In this document: in pieces, positions 1-6,420 of the stretch
Layout of the letters: each line of letters opens with the position of its first letter
Numbering within the stretch: position 1 is the first letter of the stretch
Assembly (NCBI GenBank): GCA_004293505.1
Contig: RDYY01000148.1
Coordinates: 1 to 8,742, forward strand
Length of the DNA: 8,742 bases
Direction of reading: 5' to 3'
Source: Sphingobacteriia bacterium
GTDB lineage: Bacteria; Bacteroidota; Bacteroidia; Chitinophagales; Chitinophagaceae
Program-made: the position numbers and the translations under genes
The notes under the pieces: model-generated
Told to the model about the DNA's origin: nothing
The model's database searches: none
The model's input: the letters and a program-made list of their open reading frames with translations, nothing else

Positions 1-1074
1 TCTCCTTTCATTGCATTGATTGAAGAAGTGGGCGTACAAGAACAAGAAGCCACCAAAATTTGGTACAGCTTAGACGAAAATATTTACCACTACGATGAAG
101 GAAAGCGCGTTGAAATGGTGGCCTTGCCTTCTATGGATTACCAAATCACCACACTGATTGATTTCAACAGTCCTGTGCTGGGAACCCAACACGCAGGTTT
201 AAAAACCATCAAGGATTTCAAAGTGGAGATCGCTCCCTGCAGGACATTTTGTTTTTTACATGAATTAGAAACCCTGTTGGAACATGATTTGATCAAAGGC
301 GGCGACATCAACAATGCCATTGTAGTGGTAGACAAACCCGTGACAGATGAAGAAATGACCCGCTTGGCCAAAGTCTTTAAAAGAGACCGCATAGAAGTCA
401 AAAGCGAGGGTTATTTGAACAATTTGGAACTGCGTTTTCCCAACGAACCAGCTCGGCACAAATTACTGGACGTTGTAGGTGACTTGGCTTTGATTGGCTA
501 TCCCATCAAAGCCCGCATCATCGCCAACCGACCCGGACACAGCTCAAATGTAGAGTTTGCCAAAAAAATCAAGCAATACATCAAAAAGAATAAGCACGTT
601 AAAGGGGTGCCGATATATGACCCCACTGCACCTGCTGTTTACAACTTGGAGCAGATTGAAAAAACCCTTCCCCACCGCCACCCATTTTTGTTTGTAGACA
701 AAGTGGTGGAATTAACAGACACTTACATTGTGGGGATCAAGAATGTCACTTTCAACGAATGGTTTTTTCCCGGGCATTTTCCCGGAAACCCCGTCATGCC
801 AGGGGTTTTACAAATTGAAGCCCTGGCCCAAACCGGAGGCATACTCTGTATCAATTCCATGCCCGAAGGCGATTACAATACCTATTTCTTGAAAATTGAC
901 AATTGTAAATTCAAGCAAATGGTTCGTCCTGGAGATACCATGGTCATGAAATTAGAATTTACTGGGCCCATCCGCCGGGGCATTTGTGAAATGCGCGGAA
1001 CCGTTTATGTGGGTGGCAAAGTGGCCACCGAAGCCGATTTGGTGGCACAAGTGGTGCGCCGCCCTCAACCTTAA
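1..1074 (+). CDS. lpxC/fabZ: Bifunctional LpxC-FabZ fusion, 3' part only: UDP-3-O-acyl-GlcNAc deacetylase plus 3-hydroxyacyl-ACP dehydratase
   Basis: The reading frame is open from base 1, so the N-terminus lies upstream; 357 residues are visible of roughly 460-470 usual for the fusion. LpxC removes the acetyl group from UDP-3-O-(3-hydroxyacyl)-GlcNAc, the committed step of lipid A synthesis. FabZ dehydrates 3-hydroxyacyl-ACP in fatty-acid elongation. Both are cytoplasmic. In window residue numbers, the LpxC part shows [10 protein letters not shown] (His87), the zinc-ligand motif HxxxD (His153, Asp157) in [10 protein letters not shown], and the catalytic-type histidine in RPGH (His180). The first zinc histidine would be upstream. 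The FabZ part starts near residue 215 with [12 protein letters not shown]. Its active-site His259 is in FPGHFPGNP and Glu273 is in LQIEALAQ. The two domains join without an obvious long linker. lpxA follows 9 bp later, so they should share a transcript. Fusion of these enzymes is established for Bacteroidota. Confidence 0.96.
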   Translation, partial: SPFIALIEEVGVQEQEATKIWYSLDENIYHYDEGKRVEMVALPSMDYQITTLIDFNSPVLGTQHAGLKTIKDFKVEIAPCRTFCFLHELETLLEHDLIKGGDINNAIVVVDKPVTDEEMTRLAKVFKRDRIEVKSEGYLNNLELRFPNEPARHKLLDVVGDLALIGYPIKARIIANRPGHSSNVEFAKKIKQYIKKNKHVKGVPIYDPTAPAVYNLEQIEKTLPHRHPFLFVDKVVELTDTYIVGIKNVTFNEWFFPGHFPGNPVMPGVLQIEALAQTGGILCINSMPEGDYNTYFLKIDNCKFKQMVRPGDTMVMKLEFTGPIRRGICEMRGTVYVGGKVATEADLVAQVVRRPQP

Positions 1075-1083
1075 TGCCATTTT

Positions 1084-1881
1084 ATGACCCATCCTTATAC
1101 CTATATAGACCCCAACGCAAGGGTTGCCCCCAATGTTAAAATTGATCCCTTCACGGTGATCCATGGAGACGTTCAAATTGGCGAGGGCACATGGATTGGC
1201 TCCAATGTTACCATCATGGATGGGACCCGCATCGGCAAGAATTGCCGGGTTTTTCCAGGTGCAGTCTTGGGTGCCATTCCCCAAGATTTAAAATTTTTGG
1301 GTGAAAAAACCACTGTTGAAATTGGGGACGATACCACCTTGAGGGAATTCGTGACCATCAACCGGGGCACATCCGACAGGGGCCGAACTGTCATCGGAAA
1401 AAACTGTCTCATCATGGCCTACAGCCACGTGGCCCACGATTGCATCATTGGCAACAATGTCATCATGAGCAATTCTGTGCAAGTGGCGGGTCACGTGACC
1501 ATTGGCGATTGGGCCATCATTGGTGGAGTGAGTGCGGTTCACCAATTTGTACAAGTAGGGCAACACAGTTTTGTGGCTGGGGGATCTTTGGTCAGCAAGG
1601 ACGTTCCGCCCTATATCAAAGCCGTTCGCAACCCCTTGAGTTATGGTGGGGTCAACAGTGTGGGATTAAAACGCCGCGGTTTTTCTTTGGAAAGAATCAA
1701 CCACATCTTAGATGTTTACCGCAACATTTACAACAAAGGATTTAACACCACCCAATCCCTTGAATTCATAGAAGAGGAATTGCCCGCTACAGACGAAAGA
1801 GATGAAATTGTCACTTTTATCCGCGAGAGTGGCCGGGGCATCATCAAAAGATTCAGCAAGAGCGCAACCGACGATGAGTGA
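1084..1881 (+). CDS. lpxA: Acyl-ACP--UDP-N-acetylglucosamine O-acyltransferase LpxA
   Basis: LpxA transfers a 3-hydroxyacyl chain from ACP to the 3-OH of UDP-GlcNAc, the first step of lipid A synthesis, as a cytoplasmic trimer. The 265-residue product matches the family length (262 in E. coli). Residues 1-190 show hexapeptide repeats of a left-handed beta helix (for example VQIGEG, TRIGKN, CIIGNN, VTIGDW), followed by a helical C-terminal domain with the diagnostic GLKRRGF at 194-200. His118 in AHDC aligns with catalytic His125 of E. coli; His137 and His153 align with His144 and His160. Gly166 falls at the position of E. coli Gly173, the hydrocarbon ruler, which suggests a long (C14 or longer) hydroxyacyl donor; the chain length is my inference. 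The ATG lies 9 bp after the lpxC-fabZ stop with no clear Shine-Dalgarno. The last 8 bp overlap the next gene, consistent with translational coupling. Confidence 0.96.
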   Translation: MTHPYTYIDPNARVAPNVKIDPFTVIHGDVQIGEGTWIGSNVTIMDGTRIGKNCRVFPGAVLGAIPQDLKFLGEKTTVEIGDDTTLREFVTINRGTSDRGRTVIGKNCLIMAYSHVAHDCIIGNNVIMSNSVQVAGHVTIGDWAIIGGVSAVHQFVQVGQHSFVAGGSLVSKDVPPYIKAVRNPLSYGGVNSVGLKRRGFSLERINHILDVYRNIYNKGFNTTQSLEFIEEELPATDERDEIVTFIRESGRGIIKRFSKSATDDE

Positions 1882-2500
1882 GTGGCGCATTCGTTTGCTA
1901 GGGGCCGGTAAAAAATTCAACCGACACTGGGTTTTCAAAGACCTGGATGCCCAATTCATCAGTGGTCAATGCACGGCTTTGCAAGGTCCCAATGGATCGG
2001 GCAAGAGTACTTTGTTACAAAGCTTATCCGGTGCGTTGGGATTGAACAAAGGAGAAATCATTTGGGAAAAAAATGGTGCCACTTTGGCGCCCGATCAATG
2101 GCCTCGGCTCTTGTCCTATTGCGCTCCTTACTTGGAATTGGTGGAAGAATTCACGGCCCGAGAAGCCCTTGCTTTTCAAGCACATTTTAAACCCACCCTG
2201 CCACAGTGGAACATCCCATCTATTTTAGAAAAAGTTGACTTGGTGGGTGCCGCCGACAAACAGATCCGCTACTACAGCAGCGGCATGAAACAACGCATCA
2301 AATTGGCCCTGGCTTTTTTTGCCGATACACCAGTGTTGTTTTTGGATGAACCTTGTAGCAACCTAGATGCAGCTGGCATTGCTGTTTACCAAGAATTATT
2401 GGCAACTTGTACCCAGGGACGCTTGGTAGTGATTGGCAGCAACGACCCGCAAGAAACCCAGACCTGCTCGGCCTTTGTTACCCTGGCCAAAAATGCTTGA
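1874..2500 (+). CDS. ABC transporter ATP-binding protein, stand-alone, with atypical Q- and H-loops
   Basis: This is a single nucleotide-binding domain of 208 residues with no membrane segment. Walker A is GPNGSGKST (38-46), the signature is YSSGMKQ (134-140), Walker B is VLFLDEP (154-160) and the D-loop is SNLD (162-165). Two usual catalytic positions differ. The H-loop reads VVIGSND, with Asn190 where a switch histidine is expected. The Q-loop region reads SYCAPYLEL (81-89) with no glutamine at the expected place. The overall look is like CcmA or short lipid-type exporters, but no permease gene is in the window, so the substrate is unknown. The frame stays open upstream to an ATG at 1802, but that lies deep inside lpxA. 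I chose the ATG at 1874, which gives a normal NBD start and an 8-bp overlap with the lpxA stop. It ends one base before the stop of the convergent alanine dehydrogenase gene. Confidence 0.88.
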   Translation: MSEWRIRLLGAGKKFNRHWVFKDLDAQFISGQCTALQGPNGSGKSTLLQSLSGALGLNKGEIIWEKNGATLAPDQWPRLLSYCAPYLELVEEFTAREALAFQAHFKPTLPQWNIPSILEKVDLVGAADKQIRYYSSGMKQRIKLALAFFADTPVLFLDEPCSNLDAAGIAVYQELLATCTQGRLVVIGSNDPQETQTCSAFVTLAKNA

Positions 2501-3715
2501 TCAACGTCGGCTGGCAATGATGAGGTTGAGGTCGGTGTACTTGAGATCAAATTTTTGGGAAATGTAAAAATCCGTCAAGGATCCCTTGAACAAATAAACC
2601 CCTTCGCGCAAATTGAATTTGTGCCAAATCATTTCTTCTAATCCCCCTTCATCACTTACTTCCAACACCAAGGGCATCAACACATTGCTGATGGCTTGGC
2701 TGGCTGTGCGGGCAAAGCCACTGGGAATATTGGGCACACAATAATGCAATACTTGGTGCTTTAAAAAATAAGGCCGGTCGTAACTGGTCAATTCGCTGGT
2801 TTCAAAACAGCCTCCCCTGTCAATGGCCACGTCAATGATGACACTGCCTGGGCGCATGGCAGCCACCATTTCTTCGGTTACAACCACCGGGGCTCGGCCC
2901 AACTCATTGCTCAATGCGCCCACAGCCACTTCACAAGTCTTGAGTTGCTTGGCCAAAATTTTGGGTTCCAATACAGAGGTCCAAACCCTTTGGCCCAAAT
3001 TGTTTTGCAATTGCTTTAGCTTGTATACGTCGTTGTCAAATACTTTCACAGAAGCCCCCAAGGCCAAGGCATTGCGCGTGGCCATTTCACCCACAATACC
3101 GGCGCCTATGATCACAACTTTGGTGGGGGGGATGCCACTGATGCCCCCTAAGAGAACCCCCTTTCCAGCATTGAAACTACTCAGGTATTGGCCCGCAATC
3201 AACATTACGGCTGATCCCGCAATTTCGCTCATGCTGCGAACGATGGGATAATTGCCCGAATCGTCTTTGAAATTTTCAAAGCTCAAAGCGGTGATTTTTT
3301 TCTCCATCATTTTCTCGATGTGCGTTTTTTGCAGAGCCGAGAGGTGGATGGGAGAAACAATGGTTTGGTTCATTTGCAACAGCGGCAAATCGGCTTCAAC
3401 AGGTGGGGCACTCTTGACCAAAAAAGGGCATTGGTACACTTTTTCTCTTTCTGCCACTACCTGCGCCCCCGCTTCGGCATAGTCCCTGTCCGAAAAATGG
3501 CTGCCCTCCCCTGCTTTGGTTTCTACCGTTACCGTATTGCCATTGGCCACCAAAACACCCACGGCATCGGGTGTCAGGGCAATGCGGTTTTCTTGAAAAG
3601 CAACCTCTTTGGGAATACCTATTTGTAATTTGGACCCAGGGGCTTTGACGTCGAGGACTTCTTCCAAGGTTTCGTAAAGAAAAGCAGCACTGATATTGGG
3701 TTTGGCGGAAGGCAT
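2501..3715 (-). CDS. ald: Alanine dehydrogenase (NAD+-dependent), AlaDH/PNT family
   Basis: It catalyses the reversible oxidative deamination of L-alanine to pyruvate and ammonium in the cytoplasm. The 404-residue product carries the AlaDH/PNT N-terminal motif IPKEVAFQENRIALTP (34-49), with Arg44 aligning to the pyruvate-binding Arg15 of the M. tuberculosis enzyme. Lys101 (LVKSAPP) and His124 (SPIHL) match its Lys75 and His96. The NAD-binding Rossmann motif is VIIGAGIVGE (201-210). The VIIDVAIDRGGCFE segment contains Asp299, and VPNIPSG contains Asn329, matching Asp270 and Asn300. The protein is longer than the usual ~370 residues: about 30 extra residues precede the first motif and the C-terminus is extended by a hydrophilic tail. 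That matches my memory of a Bacteroidota subgroup, though a transhydrogenase-alpha relative cannot be fully excluded. It follows tsaE by 21 bp and has no promoter of its own that I can see. The Shine-Dalgarno is weak or absent. Confidence 0.88.
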   Translation of the reverse strand: MPSAKPNISAAFLYETLEEVLDVKAPGSKLQIGIPKEVAFQENRIALTPDAVGVLVANGNTVTVETKAGEGSHFSDRDYAEAGAQVVAEREKVYQCPFLVKSAPPVEADLPLLQMNQTIVSPIHLSALQKTHIEKMMEKKITALSFENFKDDSGNYPIVRSMSEIAGSAVMLIAGQYLSSFNAGKGVLLGGISGIPPTKVVIIGAGIVGEMATRNALALGASVKVFDNDVYKLKQLQNNLGQRVWTSVLEPKILAKQLKTCEVAVGALSNELGRAPVVVTEEMVAAMRPGSVIIDVAIDRGGCFETSELTSYDRPYFLKHQVLHYCVPNIPSGFARTASQAISNVLMPLVLEVSDEGGLEEMIWHKFNLREGVYLFKGSLTDFYISQKFDLKYTDLNLIIASRR

Positions 3716-3736
3716 AAAAATTCTTGTAGCCGAAAG

Positions 3737-4171
3737 TTACGGATTCTGCGCCGAGTCTGGTGTTTCAACAAAGAGCCTCCGGGTGGCTTCATCCAAAATT
3801 TCCAGGTGCAGGTGCCAAACGTCGTCACCCAACAATCCAGGCGCTTGCTCGGGCCATTCCACCCAACAAGGAGCGCCAGAAGCCAAGAGGTCTTCTACCC
3901 CTGCATCAATGGCTTCTTCAACATTTTTTAAGCGGTACCAATCCATGTGGTAAATGGTCCCTGCTGTGGGAGAGTGGTATTCGTTTACAATCGAGAAACT
4001 GGGGCTGCCCATGGCATCTGGAATGCCTAAATGCTGGCCCAGCGCCCGCAACAGGGTTGTTTTGCCTGCTCCCATGGGGGCATGGATGGCCCAAACCTTG
4101 TGTTGCTTTCCCCTTGCCCACAAAGCAGCAGCCACTTGAGGGGTTTGCGCCAAACCATAAATCGCATCCAT
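3737..4171 (-). CDS. tsaE: tRNA threonylcarbamoyladenosine (t6A37) biosynthesis ATPase TsaE
   Basis: TsaE is the P-loop ATPase that drives the TsaB/TsaD complex in making t6A37 on ANN-decoding tRNAs. The 144-residue product is close to the usual ~150. It shows Walker A APMGAGKTT (31-39), a switch-like SPSFSIVNEY (57-66), the family motif HMDWYRL (75-81; HFDLYRL in E. coli) and VEWPEQ (104-109; VEWPQQ in E. coli). The frame stays open upstream to an ATG at 4243, giving 24 more residues, but I prefer the ATG at 4171. It places the family N-terminus correctly, and a promoter -7 box sits 4 bp upstream of it, inside the would-be extension. Alanine dehydrogenase lies 21 bp downstream and is probably co-transcribed. 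TsaB and TsaD are not in the window. Confidence 0.93.
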   Translation of the reverse strand: MDAIYGLAQTPQVAAALWARGKQHKVWAIHAPMGAGKTTLLRALGQHLGIPDAMGSPSFSIVNEYHSPTAGTIYHMDWYRLKNVEEAIDAGVEDLLASGAPCWVEWPEQAPGLLGDDVWHLHLEILDEATRRLFVETPDSAQNP

Positions 4172-4175
4172 GTGG

Positions 4176-4208
4176 CAAAGATAGGCGGGAAAATAGCGAA
4201 TATCGAAA
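4176..4208 (-). promoter_or_regulatory. Predicted tsaE promoter, Bacteroidota type, near-leaderless
   Basis: Read on the minus strand, TATCTTTG (4183 down to 4176) matches the Bacteroidota -7 consensus TAnnTTTG exactly. A partial -33 match, TTTCG (4208 down to 4204; consensus TTTG), lies 20 bp upstream. Only four bases (CCAC) separate the -7 box from the tsaE ATG, so transcription would begin at or within a few bases of the start codon and the mRNA would be leaderless or nearly so. The match is sequence-based; the start site is inferred from known spacing. Confidence 0.6.
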
Positions 4209-4210
4209 GG

Positions 4211-4236
4211 GCCAGGATGGGCTTTGTTGTAATTTT
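4211..4236. promoter_or_regulatory. Perfect 9-bp inverted repeat (operator-like dyad) around the copA -7 box
   Basis: GCTTTGTTG at 4211-4219 and CAACAAAGC at 4228-4236 are exact reverse complements separated by 8 bp. The 8-bp spacer is the predicted copA -7 element. It sits 16 bp before the chosen copA ATG and also upstream of the divergent tsaE promoter. The geometry suits a dimeric DNA-binding regulator that would block sigma-factor access. There is no U-tract after it, so it does not look like an intrinsic terminator. No copper-regulator gene is present in the window, and the arms do not match the CopY or CueR operators I know. Repressor binding is inference. Confidence 0.55.
4220..4227 (+). 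promoter_or_regulatory. Predicted copA promoter -7 box
   Basis: TAATTTTG matches the Bacteroidota -7 consensus TAnnTTTG exactly, on the plus strand, 25 bp before the copA ATG. I see no convincing TTTG -33 element about 20 bp upstream, where the sequence is A- and G-rich. A weak -33 box would fit a promoter that depends on regulation, but that is inference. The implied transcript leader is about 20 bases. Confidence 0.55.
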
Positions 4237-4252
4237 GCAACAAAGCAAAGAG

Positions 4253-6418
4253 ATGGCAGAAGACCTGATGAAAGTTGAAGCAACACCACCAAGTGCCAAT
4301 CTAATCAATTGGCAAGTCAAGGGCATGAGTTGCACCAACTGTGCTTTGACCTTGGAAAAATATTTACAAGAAAAAGGCATGTCTGCTGTGAAGGTCAATT
4401 TCATGGGGGGCGAATTGGGTTTTGAAAACCGCATTGGCCTTTCGCCAGATGCCTTGAAAAAAGGCATCCGGGACCTGGGCTACCAAGTAGTGGAAGAAGA
4501 AACCAGTGTGCACAAAACCTGGGGCTTGCAGAATCATTTTCAACGCTTTTTGTTTTGTGCTGTTTTTGCCCTTCCCTTGATGACCCACATGGTCCCTGGT
4601 TTGCATTGGCATTGGCTGATGAACCCTTGGGTACAAATTGGATTGACCTTGCCCGTGTTGTGGGTGGGCTTGCGTTTTTTTGGGCGCAGTGCTTGGAAAA
4701 GCTTGCGCAAAGGCGTTCCCAACATGAACGTATTGGTAACAGTGGGGGCAGTGGCTGCTTTTGTGTACAGCTTGTATGGCACTTTGACCGGTCAAGCAGA
4801 AAAATATTTGTTCTACGAAACCACAGCCACCATTTTTACCTTGGTCTTTTTGGGCAATTGGTTAGAAGACCGGTCGGTAGAAGCCACCCAAAAGACTTTG
4901 CGACAATTGATCAAGTCGCAAAAGACCATGGCCAATATGTTGGCTTATGATGACCAACACCAGGAACATGTTTTTCCAGTAGAGAGTACTGCTTTAAAAG
5001 TAGGAGACCTCATCTTGGTTCGCCAAGGTGAAGTGGTGCCCATGGATTGTAAGATTTTAAGTGGCACTGCGGCCGTTGACGAATCCATTGTCACGGGAGA
5101 ATCTTTGCCCATTGAGAAATCCACCAAGGACATGTTGATTGGAGGGTCTGTTTTGGTGCAAGGCAACATCAAAGCCTATGTATTGTCGGTGGGCAAAGAC
5201 GCTGTGCTGGGACATATTTTGGAAATGGTTAAAAATGCCCAAACCGAGAAGCCCCCCATCCAGAAATTGGCCGATAAAATCTCGGCGGTTTTTGTTCCCG
5301 TGGTGTTGGGCATTGCTGTACTGACTTTTTTGGGCAATTATTTTTGGACCCCTGCAGGTACCACAGAAAGTTTGATGCGCAGCATTGCCGTATTGGTGAT
5401 TGCCTGCCCCTGTGCCATGGGATTGGCCACACCGGCTGCCATCGCGGTGGGTTTGGGCAGGGCAGCCAAAAACGGCGTCTTTTTCAAAGACACCAGCAGT
5501 TTAGAAAAATTCAAATTCATCCAACAAGTGGTCTTTGACAAAACAGGCACTCTGACCACGGGGGCTTTTGACATAGCTGGGTTTGAATTGACGCCGGCCG
5601 GTCAAGCTTGGGGGGTTGACCGCTTTCAACAAGTGGTAGGGTCATTGGAAAAATTCTCCAATCATCCCTTGGCCAAAACCATGGCCAAAGCATGGAAACC
5701 AGCGGTGGAAGTGGTTTGGCTAGAAAAGAAGGAAACACGGGGCATGGGCATGGAGGGGGTGACCAAAGAAGGAGAAAGAATACTGGTGGGTTCTTGGAAA
5801 ATAACCGACAAACTGAACACCCCCAAAGGCCACAACCTTTATGTGATGTGCAATGGAGAATGGATGGGCTGGATTGATTTGGTAGACCAAATAAGACCCG
5901 AAGCCAAATCCCTCATGGGTCAGTTGCACCAACAAGGCATCCGCACCATTTTGTTGAGTGGTGATAGTTTCCACAAATGCGAAGCCTTGGCAAAAGACTT
6001 GGGCATGACCGCTTTTTATGCCGAACAAAGTCCTGAAGAAAAACTACAAAAGATTGGTGATTGGTGTGCCCAAGTGCCCACGGCCATGGTGGGTGATGGC
6101 ATCAATGATGCCCCAGCTTTGGCCAAAGCCACTGTGGGCGTCTCTTTGAGTGAAGCATCTCAACTGGCCTTGCAAAGTGCCGATGTGGTGCTGATGAACA
6201 ATGGCTTGAAAAACCTGGGTCTGGGTTTGGGCTTGGGCAAACACACTTACCGCACCATTCAAGAAAACTTGTTTTGGGCGCTTTTGTACAATGTCATCGC
6301 CATTCCCATCGCTGCTTTTGGCGGCCTCACGCCTACGGTGGGGGCCTTGGTCATGGGTTTGAGCGATGTGGTCTTGGCCTTGAATTCCATTCGCTTGTTT
6401 TACAAAAAAGTGGTTTGA
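4253..6418 (+). CDS. copA: Copper-exporting P1B-type ATPase (CopA-like)
   Basis: This inner-membrane pump uses ATP to move Cu(I), or a similar soft metal, out of the cytoplasm. The 721-residue product has one N-terminal HMA domain with GMSCTNC (24-30), then membrane helices near 98-116, 126-143, 157-176 and 187-203. The actuator motif TGES is at 281-284. The metal-site CPC is at 385-387, in a helix preceded by another near 345-363. The phosphorylated Asp429 is in DKTGT, the P1B His-Pro is at 471-472, and GDGIND is at 614-619. The last two helices carry Tyr679-Asn680 (typical of Cu(I) pumps) and Met701 with Ser704. The usual second serine of MxxSS is Asp705. The frame is open upstream to 4031, but that covers tsaE antisense. 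The ATG at 4253 lies below a plausible promoter; ATG 4268 is an alternative. recQ begins 2 bp after its stop. Confidence 0.94.
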   Translation: MAEDLMKVEATPPSANLINWQVKGMSCTNCALTLEKYLQEKGMSAVKVNFMGGELGFENRIGLSPDALKKGIRDLGYQVVEEETSVHKTWGLQNHFQRFLFCAVFALPLMTHMVPGLHWHWLMNPWVQIGLTLPVLWVGLRFFGRSAWKSLRKGVPNMNVLVTVGAVAAFVYSLYGTLTGQAEKYLFYETTATIFTLVFLGNWLEDRSVEATQKTLRQLIKSQKTMANMLAYDDQHQEHVFPVESTALKVGDLILVRQGEVVPMDCKILSGTAAVDESIVTGESLPIEKSTKDMLIGGSVLVQGNIKAYVLSVGKDAVLGHILEMVKNAQTEKPPIQKLADKISAVFVPVVLGIAVLTFLGNYFWTPAGTTESLMRSIAVLVIACPCAMGLATPAAIAVGLGRAAKNGVFFKDTSSLEKFKFIQQVVFDKTGTLTTGAFDIAGFELTPAGQAWGVDRFQQVVGSLEKFSNHPLAKTMAKAWKPAVEVVWLEKKETRGMGMEGVTKEGERILVGSWKITDKLNTPKGHNLYVMCNGEWMGWIDLVDQIRPEAKSLMGQLHQQGIRTILLSGDSFHKCEALAKDLGMTAFYAEQSPEEKLQKIGDWCAQVPTAMVGDGINDAPALAKATVGVSLSEASQLALQSADVVLMNNGLKNLGLGLGLGKHTYRTIQENLFWALLYNVIAIPIAAFGGLTPTVGALVMGLSDVVLALNSIRLFYKKVV
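6215..6238 (+). repeat. Four tandem YTGGGY hexamers inside copA
   Basis: The bases are CTGGGT, CTGGGT, TTGGGC, TTGGGC, two identical pairs in tandem. They encode a Leu-Gly repeat at copA residues 655-662, just before the helix leading to the Tyr-Asn motif. The period of six keeps the frame, so any slippage would change the length by whole Leu-Gly units. The repeat is short and imperfect. Confidence 0.6.
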
Positions 6419-6420
6419 TC

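Noticed and set aside
1802..1873. Upstream ATG adding 24 residues to the ABC ATPase
   Set aside because: It lies well inside lpxA, and the added residues do not resemble an NBD start. The ATG at 1874 gives the usual start and a short overlap.
2823..3251. Plus-strand open frame of 142 residues opposite alanine dehydrogenase
   Set aside because: It is the antisense of a well-supported gene, shows no recognisable motif and has no start context.
4031..4252. Possible 74-residue N-terminal extension of CopA in the same open frame
   Set aside because: It runs antisense through tsaE and across the promoter region, reads unlike any P-type ATPase N-terminus, and the HMA domain starts properly after the ATG at 4253.
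4364..4795. Minus-strand open frame of 143 residues opposite copA
   Set aside because: It is antisense to the HMA and first membrane helices of CopA, with no recognisable motif.
6274..6420. Longer RecQ start inside copA
   Set aside because: The residues are copA read in another frame; the RecQ homology begins just after GTG 6421.
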